A stretch of 54,791 nucleotides of DNA from Actinokineospora enzanensis DSM 44649 (GTDB taxonomy: Bacteria; Actinomycetota; Actinomycetes; Mycobacteriales; Pseudonocardiaceae): positions 1-54,791 of the forward strand of contig NZ_KB894408.1 in the NCBI RefSeq assembly GCF_000374445.1, written 5' to 3'. Made by a program: the position numbers and the translations under genes. Positions 43,806-52,292 of this stretch are shown here, one piece after another; position 1 is the stretch's first letter; each line of letters opens with the position of its first letter. The notes beneath the pieces were generated by a model. That model did no database searches. It saw only the letters and a program-made list of their open reading frames with translations, and was not told the origin of the DNA.

Positions 43806-43913
43806 CGCCCCTCCCACCCGGGGGCTGGCCCACGCCTGAGCCTATCCGCCCAGGTCAGAGCGTCGAAACCCCTCGTTGACCACCTGTGGACAGTTTCGCG
43901 GACATGTGGATAA
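43806..43913. repeat. 57-bp module plus box pair, copy 2
   Basis: A module related to the two identical ones further on (shared text CTGAGCCTATCCGCCCAGG, one base from the others) is followed about 22 bp later by the pair TGTGGACAG (43885-43893) and TGTGGATAA (43905-43913), again 20 bp apart. A further CTGTCCACG follows at 43916-43924. Confidence 0.65.
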
Positions 43914-44056
43914 CCCTGTCCACGCCAAGACCACACGCCGTTCGACGAGCCCGACAAACCCACCATCACGGCCTACGCGACCGGACAACCGAGGCACACG
44001 TCCGACGACACCCCTGCCCCGCCGACCCGCCACAAGATCATCGGCCCGCGCACAGA

Positions 44057-44280
44057 GCCCCTCCCACCCGGGGGCTGGCCCGCGCGTGAGCCTATCTGCC
44101 CAGGTCAGGGGCATGGAAGACCCGGTTTCCGGCTGTGGATGGATTCGCCGGGATGTGGATAACCGGTCCGGAGTTATCCACATCCCCTCCGATCTATCCA
44201 CAGTGGTCCAGGCAGGGCTTCCGTGCCCCTGACCTGGGCAGATAGGCTCACGCGCGGGCCAGCCCCCGGGTGGGAGGGGC
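44057..44280. repeat. 224-bp imperfect palindrome with two box pairs
   Basis: The 57 bases at 44057-44113 recur exactly inverted at 44224-44280. The 110 bp between are also imperfectly palindromic around a CGGTCCGGAG centre. They contain a box pair on each arm: TGTGGATGG (44134-44142) with TGTGGATAA (44154-44162), and TTATCCACA (44174-44182) with CTATCCACA (44194-44202). Each pair starts 20 bp apart and points outward. The similarity of the right arm to copy 2 continues to about 44325. Confidence 0.8.
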
Positions 44281-44528
44281 GTGTCTCGGGCGCCCGGAGT
44301 TGATCATCGGGGATGGGGCTCGGGATGGGGCTCAGGGCGGGGATGCGGGGGTGATCATCGGGGCGGTGAGGTCTTGTGTGGGGGCGTTCGAGTTGGTCGA
44401 CGGTGTGGGCCTGAGTGGGATGCGTGCGTGGATCCAGAGCGCGTGGTGATCGCGGCGAGTGGGGGGACTGTCCGGCGCGTGTGAGGTCACCAGGGGGCAG
44501 GCGCCGGGCTTGGGTAGTCATGTGGGGA

Positions 44529-46049
44529 TCACTCGAAGGAGAGGACCCATTGGTCGAGGCGACCGGGACCCGCCGTGCCCGTATCCGTAACGCGCAAGGT
44601 CCATATGCCGTTGCGGTCGCCACCGGGCAGGGACACCGCCGACATCAGGCGGACCGGGCCGGAACCGGTACCGCCAGGCAGGGGTGACACCCGGCCGACA
44701 GGGTCGACGAGTTCGAGGCGGAGGTCGGACACGCGAGGGTGGTCGACGTAGACGCGGATGTGGGCGGGGGCGCCGGTGGGTGGGCAGCCGGACACCGCGA
44801 TCGTGCTGGTGGCGGGGGTGCCGTCGGTCGGGATGGACCTGCCGCCGGGGTTGCCGCCGCCGCGGCAGGTGGGGACTTCGGGGTCCAGGGGGTAGGCGAC
44901 GTTGACCATGGAGTTCGGTGTGGACGTGCCGGGGTCGGTCACGGCGCCGGGGACGGCCGCGCGGGCGAGGGCGGAGCGGACGTCGGCGGGCATCGCGTAG
45001 GGGTGGGTGCCCAGGTAGCCGGCCACGACTCCGGCGGTGTGGGCCGCAGCGGGGGCGGTGCCGGAGAGGCGGGATTCCCGGCCGTCGCGGCCGATCGTGG
45101 GGATTTCTCCGCCTGGGGCGAAGTAGGTGACACAGGGGCCCCGGTTCGACGTGGCGAGGCGGGTGTCCGTGCGGTCGGTGGCGGCGATGGTGAGGGACTC
45201 CGCGACCCGACCTGCACCACACGAATCGGTGGCGTTGTCGCCCGCCGGTATGACGGTCGGGTATTCGGCATCGACCAGCTTGCGCACCGCCTGGTCGGCC
45301 AGGGGTGACTGGTCCATGGCCAGGCCCAGGAGGATGACACCCGGGTGGGTTCCGTTGCGGTTCACCCATTCGAGAGCGTCGAGGACCGCCGAGTCGGGGC
45401 CCTGGCCTCGGCAGTCGAGGGCCCGTAAGGCAACCAGCCGGATCTCCCGGGCCACCCCGTGCGCGGCGCCGCCGACGATTCCGGCGACCTGGGTCCCGTG
45501 TCCGTGGCAGTCCGAACCATCCCCGCCGACGAAGTCCGCGCCGACCCGCGCGCGATCGCCGAACTCCGCCTGGTTGCGAGAGATCCCGGTGTCGACGAGG
45601 TACACAGTGGCGGCAGCGCCACCGCGCGAGTTGAACGGGCGGTTGTCCAGCGGGAGTGAGCGTTGGTCGAGCCGGTCAAGTCCCCACGGGACAGGCTCCA
45701 CTGTGCCGGACGATGAAACACCGGAAGCGCGGGCAGTGCCGTCCTGATAGACAGCGCGCACGGACGAGTCCGTCGCCAACCGTCGGGCCTGGTAGTCGGA
45801 CAACCCGCGCGCGGAGTAGCCGTGCACCGTCGTCTGGTAGTACGAGCGTGCGGTGCCGCCGTAGCGACGAGAGAGAGTGGCGGCGGTGCGCTGGATGTCC
45901 GCTGTGGCAACGGAATCCTGGAGCACCACGACGTAGGAACCTGGGATCGGTTTGGCTGCCGGGATGACCGGTCCTTGGGCCGCTGTAGCGGTGACGGAAC
46001 CGGTCAGGGCTAACAGGGCTGCGGCGAGACCAACAACAACGGGACGCAT
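44529..46049 (-). CDS. secreted subtilase-like protein lacking catalytic Ser, with P-domain
   Basis: The 506-residue product has a signal peptide (VVVGLAAALLALTGSVTATAAQG), an inhibitor-I9-like prodomain (SYVVVLQDSVATADIQR...TVHGYSARGL), a subtilisin domain, and a C-terminal proprotein-convertase-type P-domain (HIRVYVDHPRVSDLRLELVDPVG...NGIWTLRVTDT). In the subtilisin domain the Asp (YLVDTGI) and His (CHGHGTQVAG) are intact, but the Ser segment reads LSGTAPAAAHTAG where the family has SGTSMAxPHVAG, and the oxyanion Asn is Asp (PAGDNATD versus AAGNxxxD). It should therefore be a pseudoprotease: binding protein or inhibitor-like. No frameshift is present. It faces the repeat locus. Confidence 0.85.
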   Translation of the reverse strand: MRPVVVGLAAALLALTGSVTATAAQGPVIPAAKPIPGSYVVVLQDSVATADIQRTAATLSRRYGGTARSYYQTTVHGYSARGLSDYQARRLATDSSVRAVYQDGTARASGVSSSGTVEPVPWGLDRLDQRSLPLDNRPFNSRGGAAATVYLVDTGISRNQAEFGDRARVGADFVGGDGSDCHGHGTQVAGIVGGAAHGVAREIRLVALRALDCRGQGPDSAVLDALEWVNRNGTHPGVILLGLAMDQSPLADQAVRKLVDAEYPTVIPAGDNATDSCGAGRVAESLTIAATDRTDTRLATSNRGPCVTYFAPGGEIPTIGRDGRESRLSGTAPAAAHTAGVVAGYLGTHPYAMPADVRSALARAAVPGAVTDPGTSTPNSMVNVAYPLDPEVPTCRGGGNPGGRSIPTDGTPATSTIAVSGCPPTGAPAHIRVYVDHPRVSDLRLELVDPVGRVSPLPGGTGSGPVRLMSAVSLPGGDRNGIWTLRVTDTGTAGPGRLDQWVLSFE

Positions 46050-46125
46050 CGGCTCTCCTCGGAGTGCAGGGATGCCCGAAGATCTCGCGAACCGGGTACT
46101 GAGGACAATCGCGCGAAATTCCCAG

Positions 46126-46875
46126 TCAACGCACGATGAGGCCGCGCGGCTTGCGCCGGACCAGGACCCGGTAGCCGACCGGGAACTCCAGGCCGGTCAC
46201 CGACGCGGTCGCGTGGTCGGCCACGCGCGCGGAGAACTCGATGCGCAGCACGGCGTCCAGCGTCGCCCGGTCGGGGAACCGCCAGCAGGTGGTGACGCGG
46301 TGGCGGTCGAAGCCCTTGATCTCGAAGAAGCGGTCGACCTCGGCGGCCGAGTAGCCCGGCAGGTCCGCGCGCATCCAGGCGCCGTAGGGCGGGAGCGCGG
46401 CGTCCAGGTCGACGATCACCAGCGTGCCGCCGGGGCGCAGGACGCGGTCGACCTCGCGTAGGCCGGGTTCGCAGCCGGGGCCGAAGAAGTACGCGGTGCG
46501 CGCGTGCACGACGTCGAAGGAGGCGTCCGGAACCGGCAGTTCCTGCGCCGAACCGAGCCGGGCCGCGACGCCCGGCAGGTCCGCGATCCGGGCGTTGGCG
46601 CGTTCCACCAGCGGCGGATGGGGTTCCACGCCCAGCACGGTCGACGCGCGTTCGGCGAAGCGCGGCAGGTGGAAACCGTCGCCACAGCCGACGTCCAGGA
46701 CGTCGCCGGTCCAGTCGCACAGCCCGGACAGCAGCGACCACACCGCGCCGTCGGCGTCCTGGGCGCGGTTCTCCGCCTCGTAGACCTCCGGCCACTGCCA
46801 GATGTTCGGACTGGGCAGCACCTGGGCAGCGCGCAACGACGTGAGCCGCTCACGTGCCCTCGACACCAGTCCCAT
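46126..46875 (-). CDS. class I SAM-dependent methyltransferase
   Basis: The 249-residue product has the SAM loop VLDVGCGDGFHLPRFAE (about residue 60), acidic GVEPHPPLV, PDASFDVVHARTAYFFGPGCEPGLREVDRVLRPGGTLVIVDLD as motifs II-III, and a C-terminal region ending VGYRVLVRRKPRGLIVR. This is the Methyltransf_11 pattern of small-molecule methyltransferases; the substrate is not evident. The ATG at 46875 (MGLVSRARERL) is preferred; the frame continues upstream. It is divergent from the double-VOC gene over 121 bp. Confidence 0.87.
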   Translation of the reverse strand: MGLVSRARERLTSLRAAQVLPSPNIWQWPEVYEAENRAQDADGAVWSLLSGLCDWTGDVLDVGCGDGFHLPRFAERASTVLGVEPHPPLVERANARIADLPGVAARLGSAQELPVPDASFDVVHARTAYFFGPGCEPGLREVDRVLRPGGTLVIVDLDAALPPYGAWMRADLPGYSAAEVDRFFEIKGFDRHRVTTCWRFPDRATLDAVLRIEFSARVADHATASVTGLEFPVGYRVLVRRKPRGLIVR

Positions 46876-46996
46876 TCGGCAAGGAAAGCACACCTCCTGC
46901 CCTGCGTGCCGCGAGGTCAAACGCGGAGAAGATCACCCACTGCCGGCGGCTGACGGCCTCGCCCGCGCGGGTTAGTGTCCAACCGGGAGGTCAAGC

Positions 46997-47845
46997 ATGC
47001 CGACGGACGCCATCAGTGCCATCGAGGAGATCCCCGAGGGGACCCCGGGCAGGCCGTGCTGGGTCGAGGTCGCCACCCACGACCCGGTCGCCAGCCGCGA
47101 GTTCTATCAGGGGCTGTTCGGGTGGACCTACCGAGTGGGCGACGACGGATACGTCATGGCCTACCGCGACGATGTGTCCGTCGCCGGTCTCTATACGCCG
47201 CAGGGTGGTCAACCCAGCCTGTGGACGCTCTATCTGACGGTGCACGACACGGGCAACACCACCGAGCGCGTGCTGCAACTGGGCGGACAGATCCTCACCG
47301 CGCCGCGCGAGATCCCCGGACAGGGCGGACTGCTCATCGCCGCCGACCCGAGCGGCGGCCCGATCGGTTTCTGGCGCCAGGACCGCGGCTGGGACCTGGG
47401 CACCGGCTTTCCCGGCGCGTTCACCTGGGCCGAGCTGAACACCTGGGACGGCGCGGCCGCGGACGAGTTCTACCGCGCGCTGTTCGGCTTCGAGCAGGAG
47501 CAGATGGGCGACGGCGCCGCGTTCGACTACACCAGCTGGAAGCTCAACGGCGACGAGCTGCTGGGCAGGCTGGCGATGGGTCCGGAGTTCGCGCCGGACG
47601 AGCCGCCGCACTGGATGGTGTTCTTCGAGGTCGACCCGGAGATCGGCGCCGACGCGGCGGCCGCGCTCGCGGTGCGGCTGGGCGGGCGGGTCTCGGTGGC
47701 GCCGTTCGACTCCCCCTACGGCCGCGCCGCCGTGCTGGAGGACGTGACCGGGGCTGTGTTCACCGTGCTGGACCGGTCGCTCCGCCTGCCCGTCGTGCCG
47801 GAGGAGGAGATCGGCGCCGAGGTCGACGACCCGTACGACGATTAG
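46997..47845 (+). CDS. double VOC (glyoxalase/dioxygenase-fold) protein
   Basis: A 282-residue protein made of two VOC domains: PCWVEVATHDPVASREFYQGLFGWTYR... (residues 20-130) and FTWAELNTWDGAAADEFYRALFGFEQEQ... (residues 148-260), both with the FYxxLFGW/F signature. Actinobacterial members of this layout are annotated as glyoxalase/bleomycin-resistance-like, usually of unknown substrate. GGGAGG lies 7-8 nt before the ATG. The stop overlaps the convergent cdsA stop by 4 bp. Confidence 0.9.
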   Translation: MPTDAISAIEEIPEGTPGRPCWVEVATHDPVASREFYQGLFGWTYRVGDDGYVMAYRDDVSVAGLYTPQGGQPSLWTLYLTVHDTGNTTERVLQLGGQILTAPREIPGQGGLLIAADPSGGPIGFWRQDRGWDLGTGFPGAFTWAELNTWDGAAADEFYRALFGFEQEQMGDGAAFDYTSWKLNGDELLGRLAMGPEFAPDEPPHWMVFFEVDPEIGADAAAALAVRLGGRVSVAPFDSPYGRAAVLEDVTGAVFTVLDRSLRLPVVPEEEIGAEVDDPYDD

Positions 47846-48732
47846 GCGGGGATGAACAGCCGGAGCAGCAGCCAGGACACGACGGCCGAGGGCAGCAGCG
47901 AGTCCATCCGGTCCATCAGGCCGCCGTGGCCGGGCAACAGCGTGCCCATGTCCTTGATCCCCAGGTCCCGCTTGATCACCGACTCGACCAGGTCGCCCAG
48001 CGTGGCCGTGGCGACCAGCGCCGCGCCGAACAGCACGCCCTGCCACCACTGGCCGTGCAGCATCAGCGTCACCGTCAGGCCGCCCGCGACGACACCGGCG
48101 ACCAGCGAGCCGCAGAAGCCCTCCCAGGACTTCTTCGGGCTGATCGTCGGTGCCATCGGGTGCTTGCCGAACAGCACACCCGCGATATAGCCGCCGGTGT
48201 CCGAGCTGACCACCAGGATGAGGAAGCACAGCACCCGGTCGGTGCCGTCCACCGGCAGCACCAGCATGGCCGCGAACGAGGCGAACAGCGGCACGTAGGC
48301 GGCGGTGAAGATCGACGCCGTGGCGTCCCGCAGGTACCCGTCGACACCGCCGCGCAGCCGCCAGAGCAGGCAGGCCAGGATCGTGACCACGAACGCGGCG
48401 AGCACCCCGTCGCGGCCGAACGGCCAGGACAGCCACACCATCGCCTGCCCGCCGAGCAGCACCGGCCACCGGGCCACCTCGATGTCCGCGCCCCGCTTGA
48501 GCGCGCCGACCAGCTCCCAGCCTGCCACCGCGACCGCCACCGCGACGACCCCGACGAACGACTGGCGCACGGTCAGCAGCGACAGCAGCAGCACCGCGCC
48601 GAGGCCGACCCCCACCCCGATCGCGGCGGGCAGGTCGCGACCGGCCCGGGACACCTTCGGCGCGTCCCCGACGGTCACCCGCGGATCCCCGGCAGACTCA
48701 TAATCCAGCTCCCCAACGGGCCCCGCCACCAT
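47842..48732 (-). CDS. cdsA: phosphatidate cytidylyltransferase
   Basis: The 296-residue, roughly eight-helix membrane protein ends with the CDP-diglyceride synthase signature SVIKRDLGIKDMGTLLPGHGGLMDRMDS, complete with the KRD, KD and GHGGxxDR residues. SSDTGGYIAGVLFGKHPMAPTISPKKSWEG is a second conserved region. It makes CDP-diacylglycerol from phosphatidate and CTP at the inner membrane, feeding PI, PG and PE synthesis. It follows frr by 34 bp, the usual actinobacterial order. Confidence 0.95.
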   Translation of the reverse strand: MVAGPVGELDYESAGDPRVTVGDAPKVSRAGRDLPAAIGVGVGLGAVLLLSLLTVRQSFVGVVAVAVAVAGWELVGALKRGADIEVARWPVLLGGQAMVWLSWPFGRDGVLAAFVVTILACLLWRLRGGVDGYLRDATASIFTAAYVPLFASFAAMLVLPVDGTDRVLCFLILVVSSDTGGYIAGVLFGKHPMAPTISPKKSWEGFCGSLVAGVVAGGLTVTLMLHGQWWQGVLFGAALVATATLGDLVESVIKRDLGIKDMGTLLPGHGGLMDRMDSLLPSAVVSWLLLRLFIPA

Positions 48733-48766
48733 GTGCGCGTTCCTCAGCTCGTCGACCGGCCGGAGG

Positions 48767-49324
48767 TCAGACCTCCAGCAGCTCGGCTTCCTTGTGCTTG
48801 ACCAGCTCGTCGACCTGGTGGACGTACTTGTCGGTCAGGTGCTGCAGCTCCTTCTCCGCGCGCAGCACGTCGTCCTCGCCGGACTCGCCGTCCTTGACCA
48901 GCCGGTCCAGCGTCTCCTTGGCCTTGCGGCGGATGTTGCGGATGGTGATCCGGGCGTCCTCGCCCTTGGCCTTGGCGACCTTCACCATCTCCCGGCGCCG
49001 CTCCTCGGACAGCTGCGGGACGACCACCCGGATCAGCGTGCCGTCGTTGCTCGGGTTGACCCCGAGGTCGGACTCCCGGATGACCTTCTCGATCGAGTTC
49101 AGCGCGGAGGCGTCGTACGGCTTGACGATCACCAGCCGGGGCTCGGGCACGTTGATGCTGGCCATCTGGTTGATCGGCGTCATCGACCCGTAGTAGTCGA
49201 CGCTGAGTCGGGAGAACATCGAGGGGGTCGCCCGGCCGGTGCGGACCGCGCCCAGGTCCTCCTTGGCCACCGACACCGCCTTTTCCATCTTCTCCTCGGC
49301 GTCGAGGAGTGTCTCGTCGATCAA
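48767..49324 (-). CDS. frr: ribosome recycling factor
   Basis: The 185-residue product is [65 protein letters not shown], then [45 protein letters not shown]. With EF-G it splits post-termination ribosomes. TTG at 49324 (LIDETLLD) has AGGAG 6 nt upstream and fits the family start; upstream codons are not RRF-like. It is 40 bp downstream of pyrH. Confidence 0.97.
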   Translation of the reverse strand: MIDETLLDAEEKMEKAVSVAKEDLGAVRTGRATPSMFSRLSVDYYGSMTPINQMASINVPEPRLVIVKPYDASALNSIEKVIRESDLGVNPSNDGTLIRVVVPQLSEERRREMVKVAKAKGEDARITIRNIRRKAKETLDRLVKDGESGEDDVLRAEKELQHLTDKYVHQVDELVKHKEAELLEV

Positions 49325-49364
49325 GGGTGCTCCTTGTCCATCTCCCGGCGAGCGCGCCGCCAGG

Positions 49365-50090
49365 TCACGCGGTTGGCGTACTGACCAGCGTGCCGATCCT
49401 CTCACCACGCACGGCGCGGGCGATGTTCCCCTCCGTCAGGAGGTTGAACACGATGATCGGCATGTTGTTGTCCATGCACAGGCTGAACGCGGTCGCGTCG
49501 GCCACCTTGAGGTCGCGCTCCAGAACCTCGCGGTGGGTGATGTCGGTGAACATCTTGGCGTCCGGGTCGAGCCGCGGGTCGGCGTCGTAGACCCCGTCGA
49601 CGGCCTTGGCCATCAGCACCACGTCGCAGCCGATCTCCAGCGCGCGCTGGGCGGCCGCGGTGTCGGTGGAGAAGTACGGCATGCCGACCCCGCAGCCGAA
49701 GATCACCACGCGGCCCTTCTCCAGGTGCCGCTCGGCGCGGCGCGGGATGTAGGGCTCGGCCACCTGGCCCATGGTGATCGCGGTCTGCACCCGGGTGTCG
49801 ATGCCCTCCTTCTCCAGGAAGTCCTGCAACGCCAGGCAGTTCATGACCGTGCCGAGCATGGCCATGTAGTCCGCCCGGTCCCGGTCCATGCCGCGCTGGC
49901 TGAGCTCCGCGCCGCGGAAGAAGTTGCCACCGCCGATCACGATCGAGGTCTGCACACCCGAGCGGACCACGTCCGCGACCTGCCGGGCCACCGTGAGCAC
50001 CACGTCGGGGTCGACACCGATCTCGCCGCCGCCGAACATCTCGCCGCCGAGCTTGAGCAGCACGCGGCGGAAACTTCCGTTCTGAGTCAC
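49365..50090 (-). CDS. pyrH: UMP kinase
   Basis: The 241-residue amino-acid-kinase-fold UMP kinase carries [103 protein letters not shown], and [22 protein letters not shown]. It phosphorylates UMP in pyrimidine supply. GTG at 50090 is preceded by GAGGAGGGG. It lies 86 bp downstream of tsf. Confidence 0.97.
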   Translation of the reverse strand: MTQNGSFRRVLLKLGGEMFGGGEIGVDPDVVLTVARQVADVVRSGVQTSIVIGGGNFFRGAELSQRGMDRDRADYMAMLGTVMNCLALQDFLEKEGIDTRVQTAITMGQVAEPYIPRRAERHLEKGRVVIFGCGVGMPYFSTDTAAAQRALEIGCDVVLMAKAVDGVYDADPRLDPDAKMFTDITHREVLERDLKVADATAFSLCMDNNMPIIVFNLLTEGNIARAVRGERIGTLVSTPTA

Positions 50091-50112
50091 GTACGACCCC
50101 TCCTCGTGACTA

Positions 50113-50145
50113 TGCCCCGCCCCCGGGGAAACCGAGGACGGGGCA
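50113..50145 (-). terminator. weak intercistronic hairpin between tsf and pyrH
   Basis: A 7-bp stem TGCCCCG with CGGGGCA (50113-50119, 50139-50145) with a 19-nt loop containing a second GC-rich stem. It might attenuate read-through from tsf into pyrH. Weak evidence. Confidence 0.35.
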
Positions 50146-50176
50146 CAACCCTAAATCACTGCGGGTGCCGAGCGGG

Positions 50177-50992
50177 TCAGGCCTGGCCGACCTCGAACCG
50201 GGCGAACCGGGTCACGGTCACGCCTGCCTCGTCCAGCAGGGCCTTCACCGACTTCTTCGAGTCGAACACCGAGGACTGCTCCAGCAGCACGACGTCCTTG
50301 TAGAAGCCGTTCACCCGACCCTTGACGATGTTGGGCAGCGCCGCCTCCGGCTTGCCCTCCTCGCGCGCGGTCTCCTCGGCGATGCGCTCCTCGTTGGCCA
50401 CGATGTCGGCCGGGACCTGGTCGCGGGTGACGTAGCGCGGCTTCATCGCGGCGATCTGCTGCGCGGCCTGCTTGGCCGCCTCATCGCCCGCGCCGGTGTA
50501 CTCGACCAGCACGCCCACGGCGGGCGGCAGGTCGGAGGAGCGGCGGTGCAGGTAGAGGCTGACGGTGCCGCCGAAGTTGACGACCCGACGCAGCTCCAGC
50601 TTCTCGCCGATCTTGGCGGAGAGGGCCTGCACGGCCTCCTCCACCGTACCGCCGTCCAGCGGGGCGGCCTTGAGCGCGTCCAGGTCGGCCGCGCCGGACG
50701 CCGCGGCCGCCGCGACGACCCGGTCGGCCAGCTGCTGGAACTCGTCGTTCTTGGCGACGAAGTCGGTCTCGCAGTTGAGCTCGACCAGTACCCCGCCGTC
50801 GGCGGCGATCAGGCCCTGCGCGGTGGCGCGCTCGGCCCGCTTGCCGACGTCCTTGGCACCCTTGATGCGCAGGATCTCGACGGCCTTCTCGAAGTCGCCG
50901 TCGGTCTCGGTCAGCGCCTTCTTGCAGTCCATCATGCCCGCTCCGGTGAGGTCCCGGAGCTTCTTGACGTCGGCCGCGGTGATGTTCGACAT
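50177..50992 (-). CDS. tsf: elongation factor Ts
   Basis: The 271-residue product is EF-Ts: [42 protein letters not shown] at the N-terminal UBA-like domain, with the [10 protein letters not shown] motif that inserts into EF-Tu. A second core repeat and a C-terminal [12 protein letters not shown]...FARFEVGQA follow. It regenerates EF-Tu-GTP. ATG at 50992. It follows rpsB by 77 bp with a hairpin between, the common bacterial rpsB-tsf operon. Confidence 0.98.
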   Translation of the reverse strand: MSNITAADVKKLRDLTGAGMMDCKKALTETDGDFEKAVEILRIKGAKDVGKRAERATAQGLIAADGGVLVELNCETDFVAKNDEFQQLADRVVAAAAASGAADLDALKAAPLDGGTVEEAVQALSAKIGEKLELRRVVNFGGTVSLYLHRRSSDLPPAVGVLVEYTGAGDEAAKQAAQQIAAMKPRYVTRDQVPADIVANEERIAEETAREEGKPEAALPNIVKGRVNGFYKDVVLLEQSSVFDSKKSVKALLDEAGVTVTRFARFEVGQA

Positions 50993-51036
50993 CGTGCGTT
51001 TTCCGTCCTTCTTCGGTACGCGCGTGGGAAAAGGGT

Positions 51037-51062
51037 CCCCGGCGGGCGCGAGCCCGCCGGGG
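51037..51062 (-). terminator. intercistronic hairpin between rpsB and tsf
   Basis: An 11-bp stem CCCCGGCGGGC (51037-51047) with GCCCGCCGGGG (51052-51062) and a GCGA loop in the 77-bp gap. It may partly terminate or stabilise the rpsB transcript ahead of tsf. Confidence 0.6.
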
Positions 51063-51069
51063 GTGCTCG

Positions 51070-51927
51070 TCAGGACTCGGCCGGGGTCTCGCCCGAAGCG
51101 GCCGGGGTCTCGGCCGGAGCGGCTGCGGCCTCGGCCGGGGCGGCCGGGGTCTCGGCGCCCGCCAGCAGGTCCTGCTCCCACTCGGCCAGCGGCTCGTTGC
51201 TCGCGCCGACCTCGGGCTTGTCCGAGCCGTTGCGGGCGCCGGAGCGGGCGATCAGGCCCGCGGCGGCCGCCTCGGCCACGACCTTGGTCAGCAGCGCGGC
51301 GGACCGGATCGCGTCGTCGTTGCCCGGGATCGGGTAGTCGACCTCGTCCGGGTCGCAGTTGGTGTCCAGGATCGCCACGATCGGGATGTTCAGCTTGCGC
51401 GCCTCGCCGACGGCGATGTGCTCCTTCTTGGTGTCCACGATCCAGATGGCGGAGGGCACCTTCGCCATGTCGCGGATACCGCCGAGGGTGCGCTCCAGCT
51501 TGTCCTTCTCGCGGGTGAGCATCAGGATCTCCTTCTTGGTGAGACCCTGGAAGCCACCGGTCTGCTCCATCGCCTCCAGCTCCTTGAGGCGCTGCAGACG
51601 CTTGTGCACGGTGGAGAAGTTGGTGAGCATGCCGCCCAGCCAGCGCTGGTTGACGAACGGCATCCCGACCCGCAGCGCCTCGTTGGCGATGGCCTCCTGC
51701 GCCTGCTTCTTCGTGCCGACGAACAGGATGGAGCCGCCGTGCGCGACGGTCTCCTTCACGAACTCGAACGCGCGGTCGATGTAGGTGAGCGTCTGCCGCA
51801 GGTCGATGATGTAGATGCCGTTGCGGTCGGTGAGGATGTAGCGCTTCATCTTCGGGTTCCAGCGGCGGGTCTGGTGCCCGAAGTGCACGCCGGAGTCCAA
51901 CAGCTGCTTCATGGTGACGACGGCCAT
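51070..51927 (-). CDS. rpsB: 30S ribosomal protein S2
   Basis: The 285-residue S2 has [67 protein letters not shown] and [29 protein letters not shown], followed by an actinobacterial Ala/Pro/Glu-rich tail with repeated APAE/TPAA units. It is required for 30S assembly. ATG at 51927. The 366-bp upstream region contains one DnaA-like box pair and the promoter. Confidence 0.98.
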   Translation of the reverse strand: MAVVTMKQLLDSGVHFGHQTRRWNPKMKRYILTDRNGIYIIDLRQTLTYIDRAFEFVKETVAHGGSILFVGTKKQAQEAIANEALRVGMPFVNQRWLGGMLTNFSTVHKRLQRLKELEAMEQTGGFQGLTKKEILMLTREKDKLERTLGGIRDMAKVPSAIWIVDTKKEHIAVGEARKLNIPIVAILDTNCDPDEVDYPIPGNDDAIRSAALLTKVVAEAAAAGLIARSGARNGSDKPEVGASNEPLAEWEQDLLAGAETPAAPAEAAAAPAETPAASGETPAES

Positions 51928-52292
51928 GGCCGGGTTCGCACCTCTTCGTTCGGGCGCGCCGGGCGGGTGAGGCCGGGCACGCGGTGGCGGTTGTCGCCGC
52001 GGACCGGAGGCCCGCCGCCCTGGTGCCGTGCGGGCGCCCGGACCCGCTGGTGGTACTCACCCTCGGGACCGCCGGGCACCGGTCGCCGCGCGGGTGTCGA
52101 GGTCGACACCGGAACGCGGACGCGCACGGGCACGCGAAGTCGCCCCATGTGACCACGGGACGCGGGGAAAGCATACGCCGTGACGCGGCCGAACCCGGAA
52201 CCGGAGGGCAGGTTGTCCACAACCCGCCCGATCCATCCCCAGGCCCGCGCTCGCCCTCGCCCGGCCGGTGCGCGCTGGGGCATGGTCGTGAC
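51928..52292. other. divergent intergenic region, 365 bp
   Basis: Between rpsB (-) and the M23 peptidase gene (+). No gene. It holds one paired DnaA-box-like repeat (52213-52241) and presumably the rpsB leader and both promoters, which I could not place. Confidence 0.5.
52213..52241 (+). repeat. paired DnaA-box-like 9-mers
   Basis: TTGTCCACA (52213-52221) and a decayed CCATCCCCA (52233-52241) start 20 bp apart, matching the unit seen at 15382-15410 including its spacer (ACCC.CC.ATCC). Located in the rpsB/M23 divergent region. Confidence 0.55.

Larger units (their letters stand above)
43397..44528. other. 1.1-kb gene-free repeat locus
   Basis: Between the convergent padR and S8-protease-like genes, no frame has convincing coding character. 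The stretch is instead filled with copies of a 57-bp module, DnaA-box-like 9-mers in 20-bp-phased pairs, and a 224-bp palindrome, listed separately. A minus-strand frame at 43411-43833 ends in an ordinary-looking peptide (LLDLLPDKGIRMTAIG) but its body is noise. Confidence 0.6.

Noticed and set aside
43411..43833. Minus-strand 140-codon frame
   Set aside because: Only the last 25 codons look protein-like; the rest overlaps the repeat modules and box pair and resembles noise. No start signal.
43406..44330. Chromosomal replication origin
   Set aside because: Many DnaA-like boxes are present, but actinobacterial oriC lies between dnaA and dnaN, and neither these nor rpmH/gidB are here. The boxes also sit in repeated modules rather than an oriC-type array with an AT-rich region.
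51070..51240. Repeat element at the 3' end of rpsB
   Set aside because: The repeated GCCGGGGTCTCG-like text encodes the Ala/Pro/Glu-rich C-terminal tail common to actinobacterial S2 proteins.
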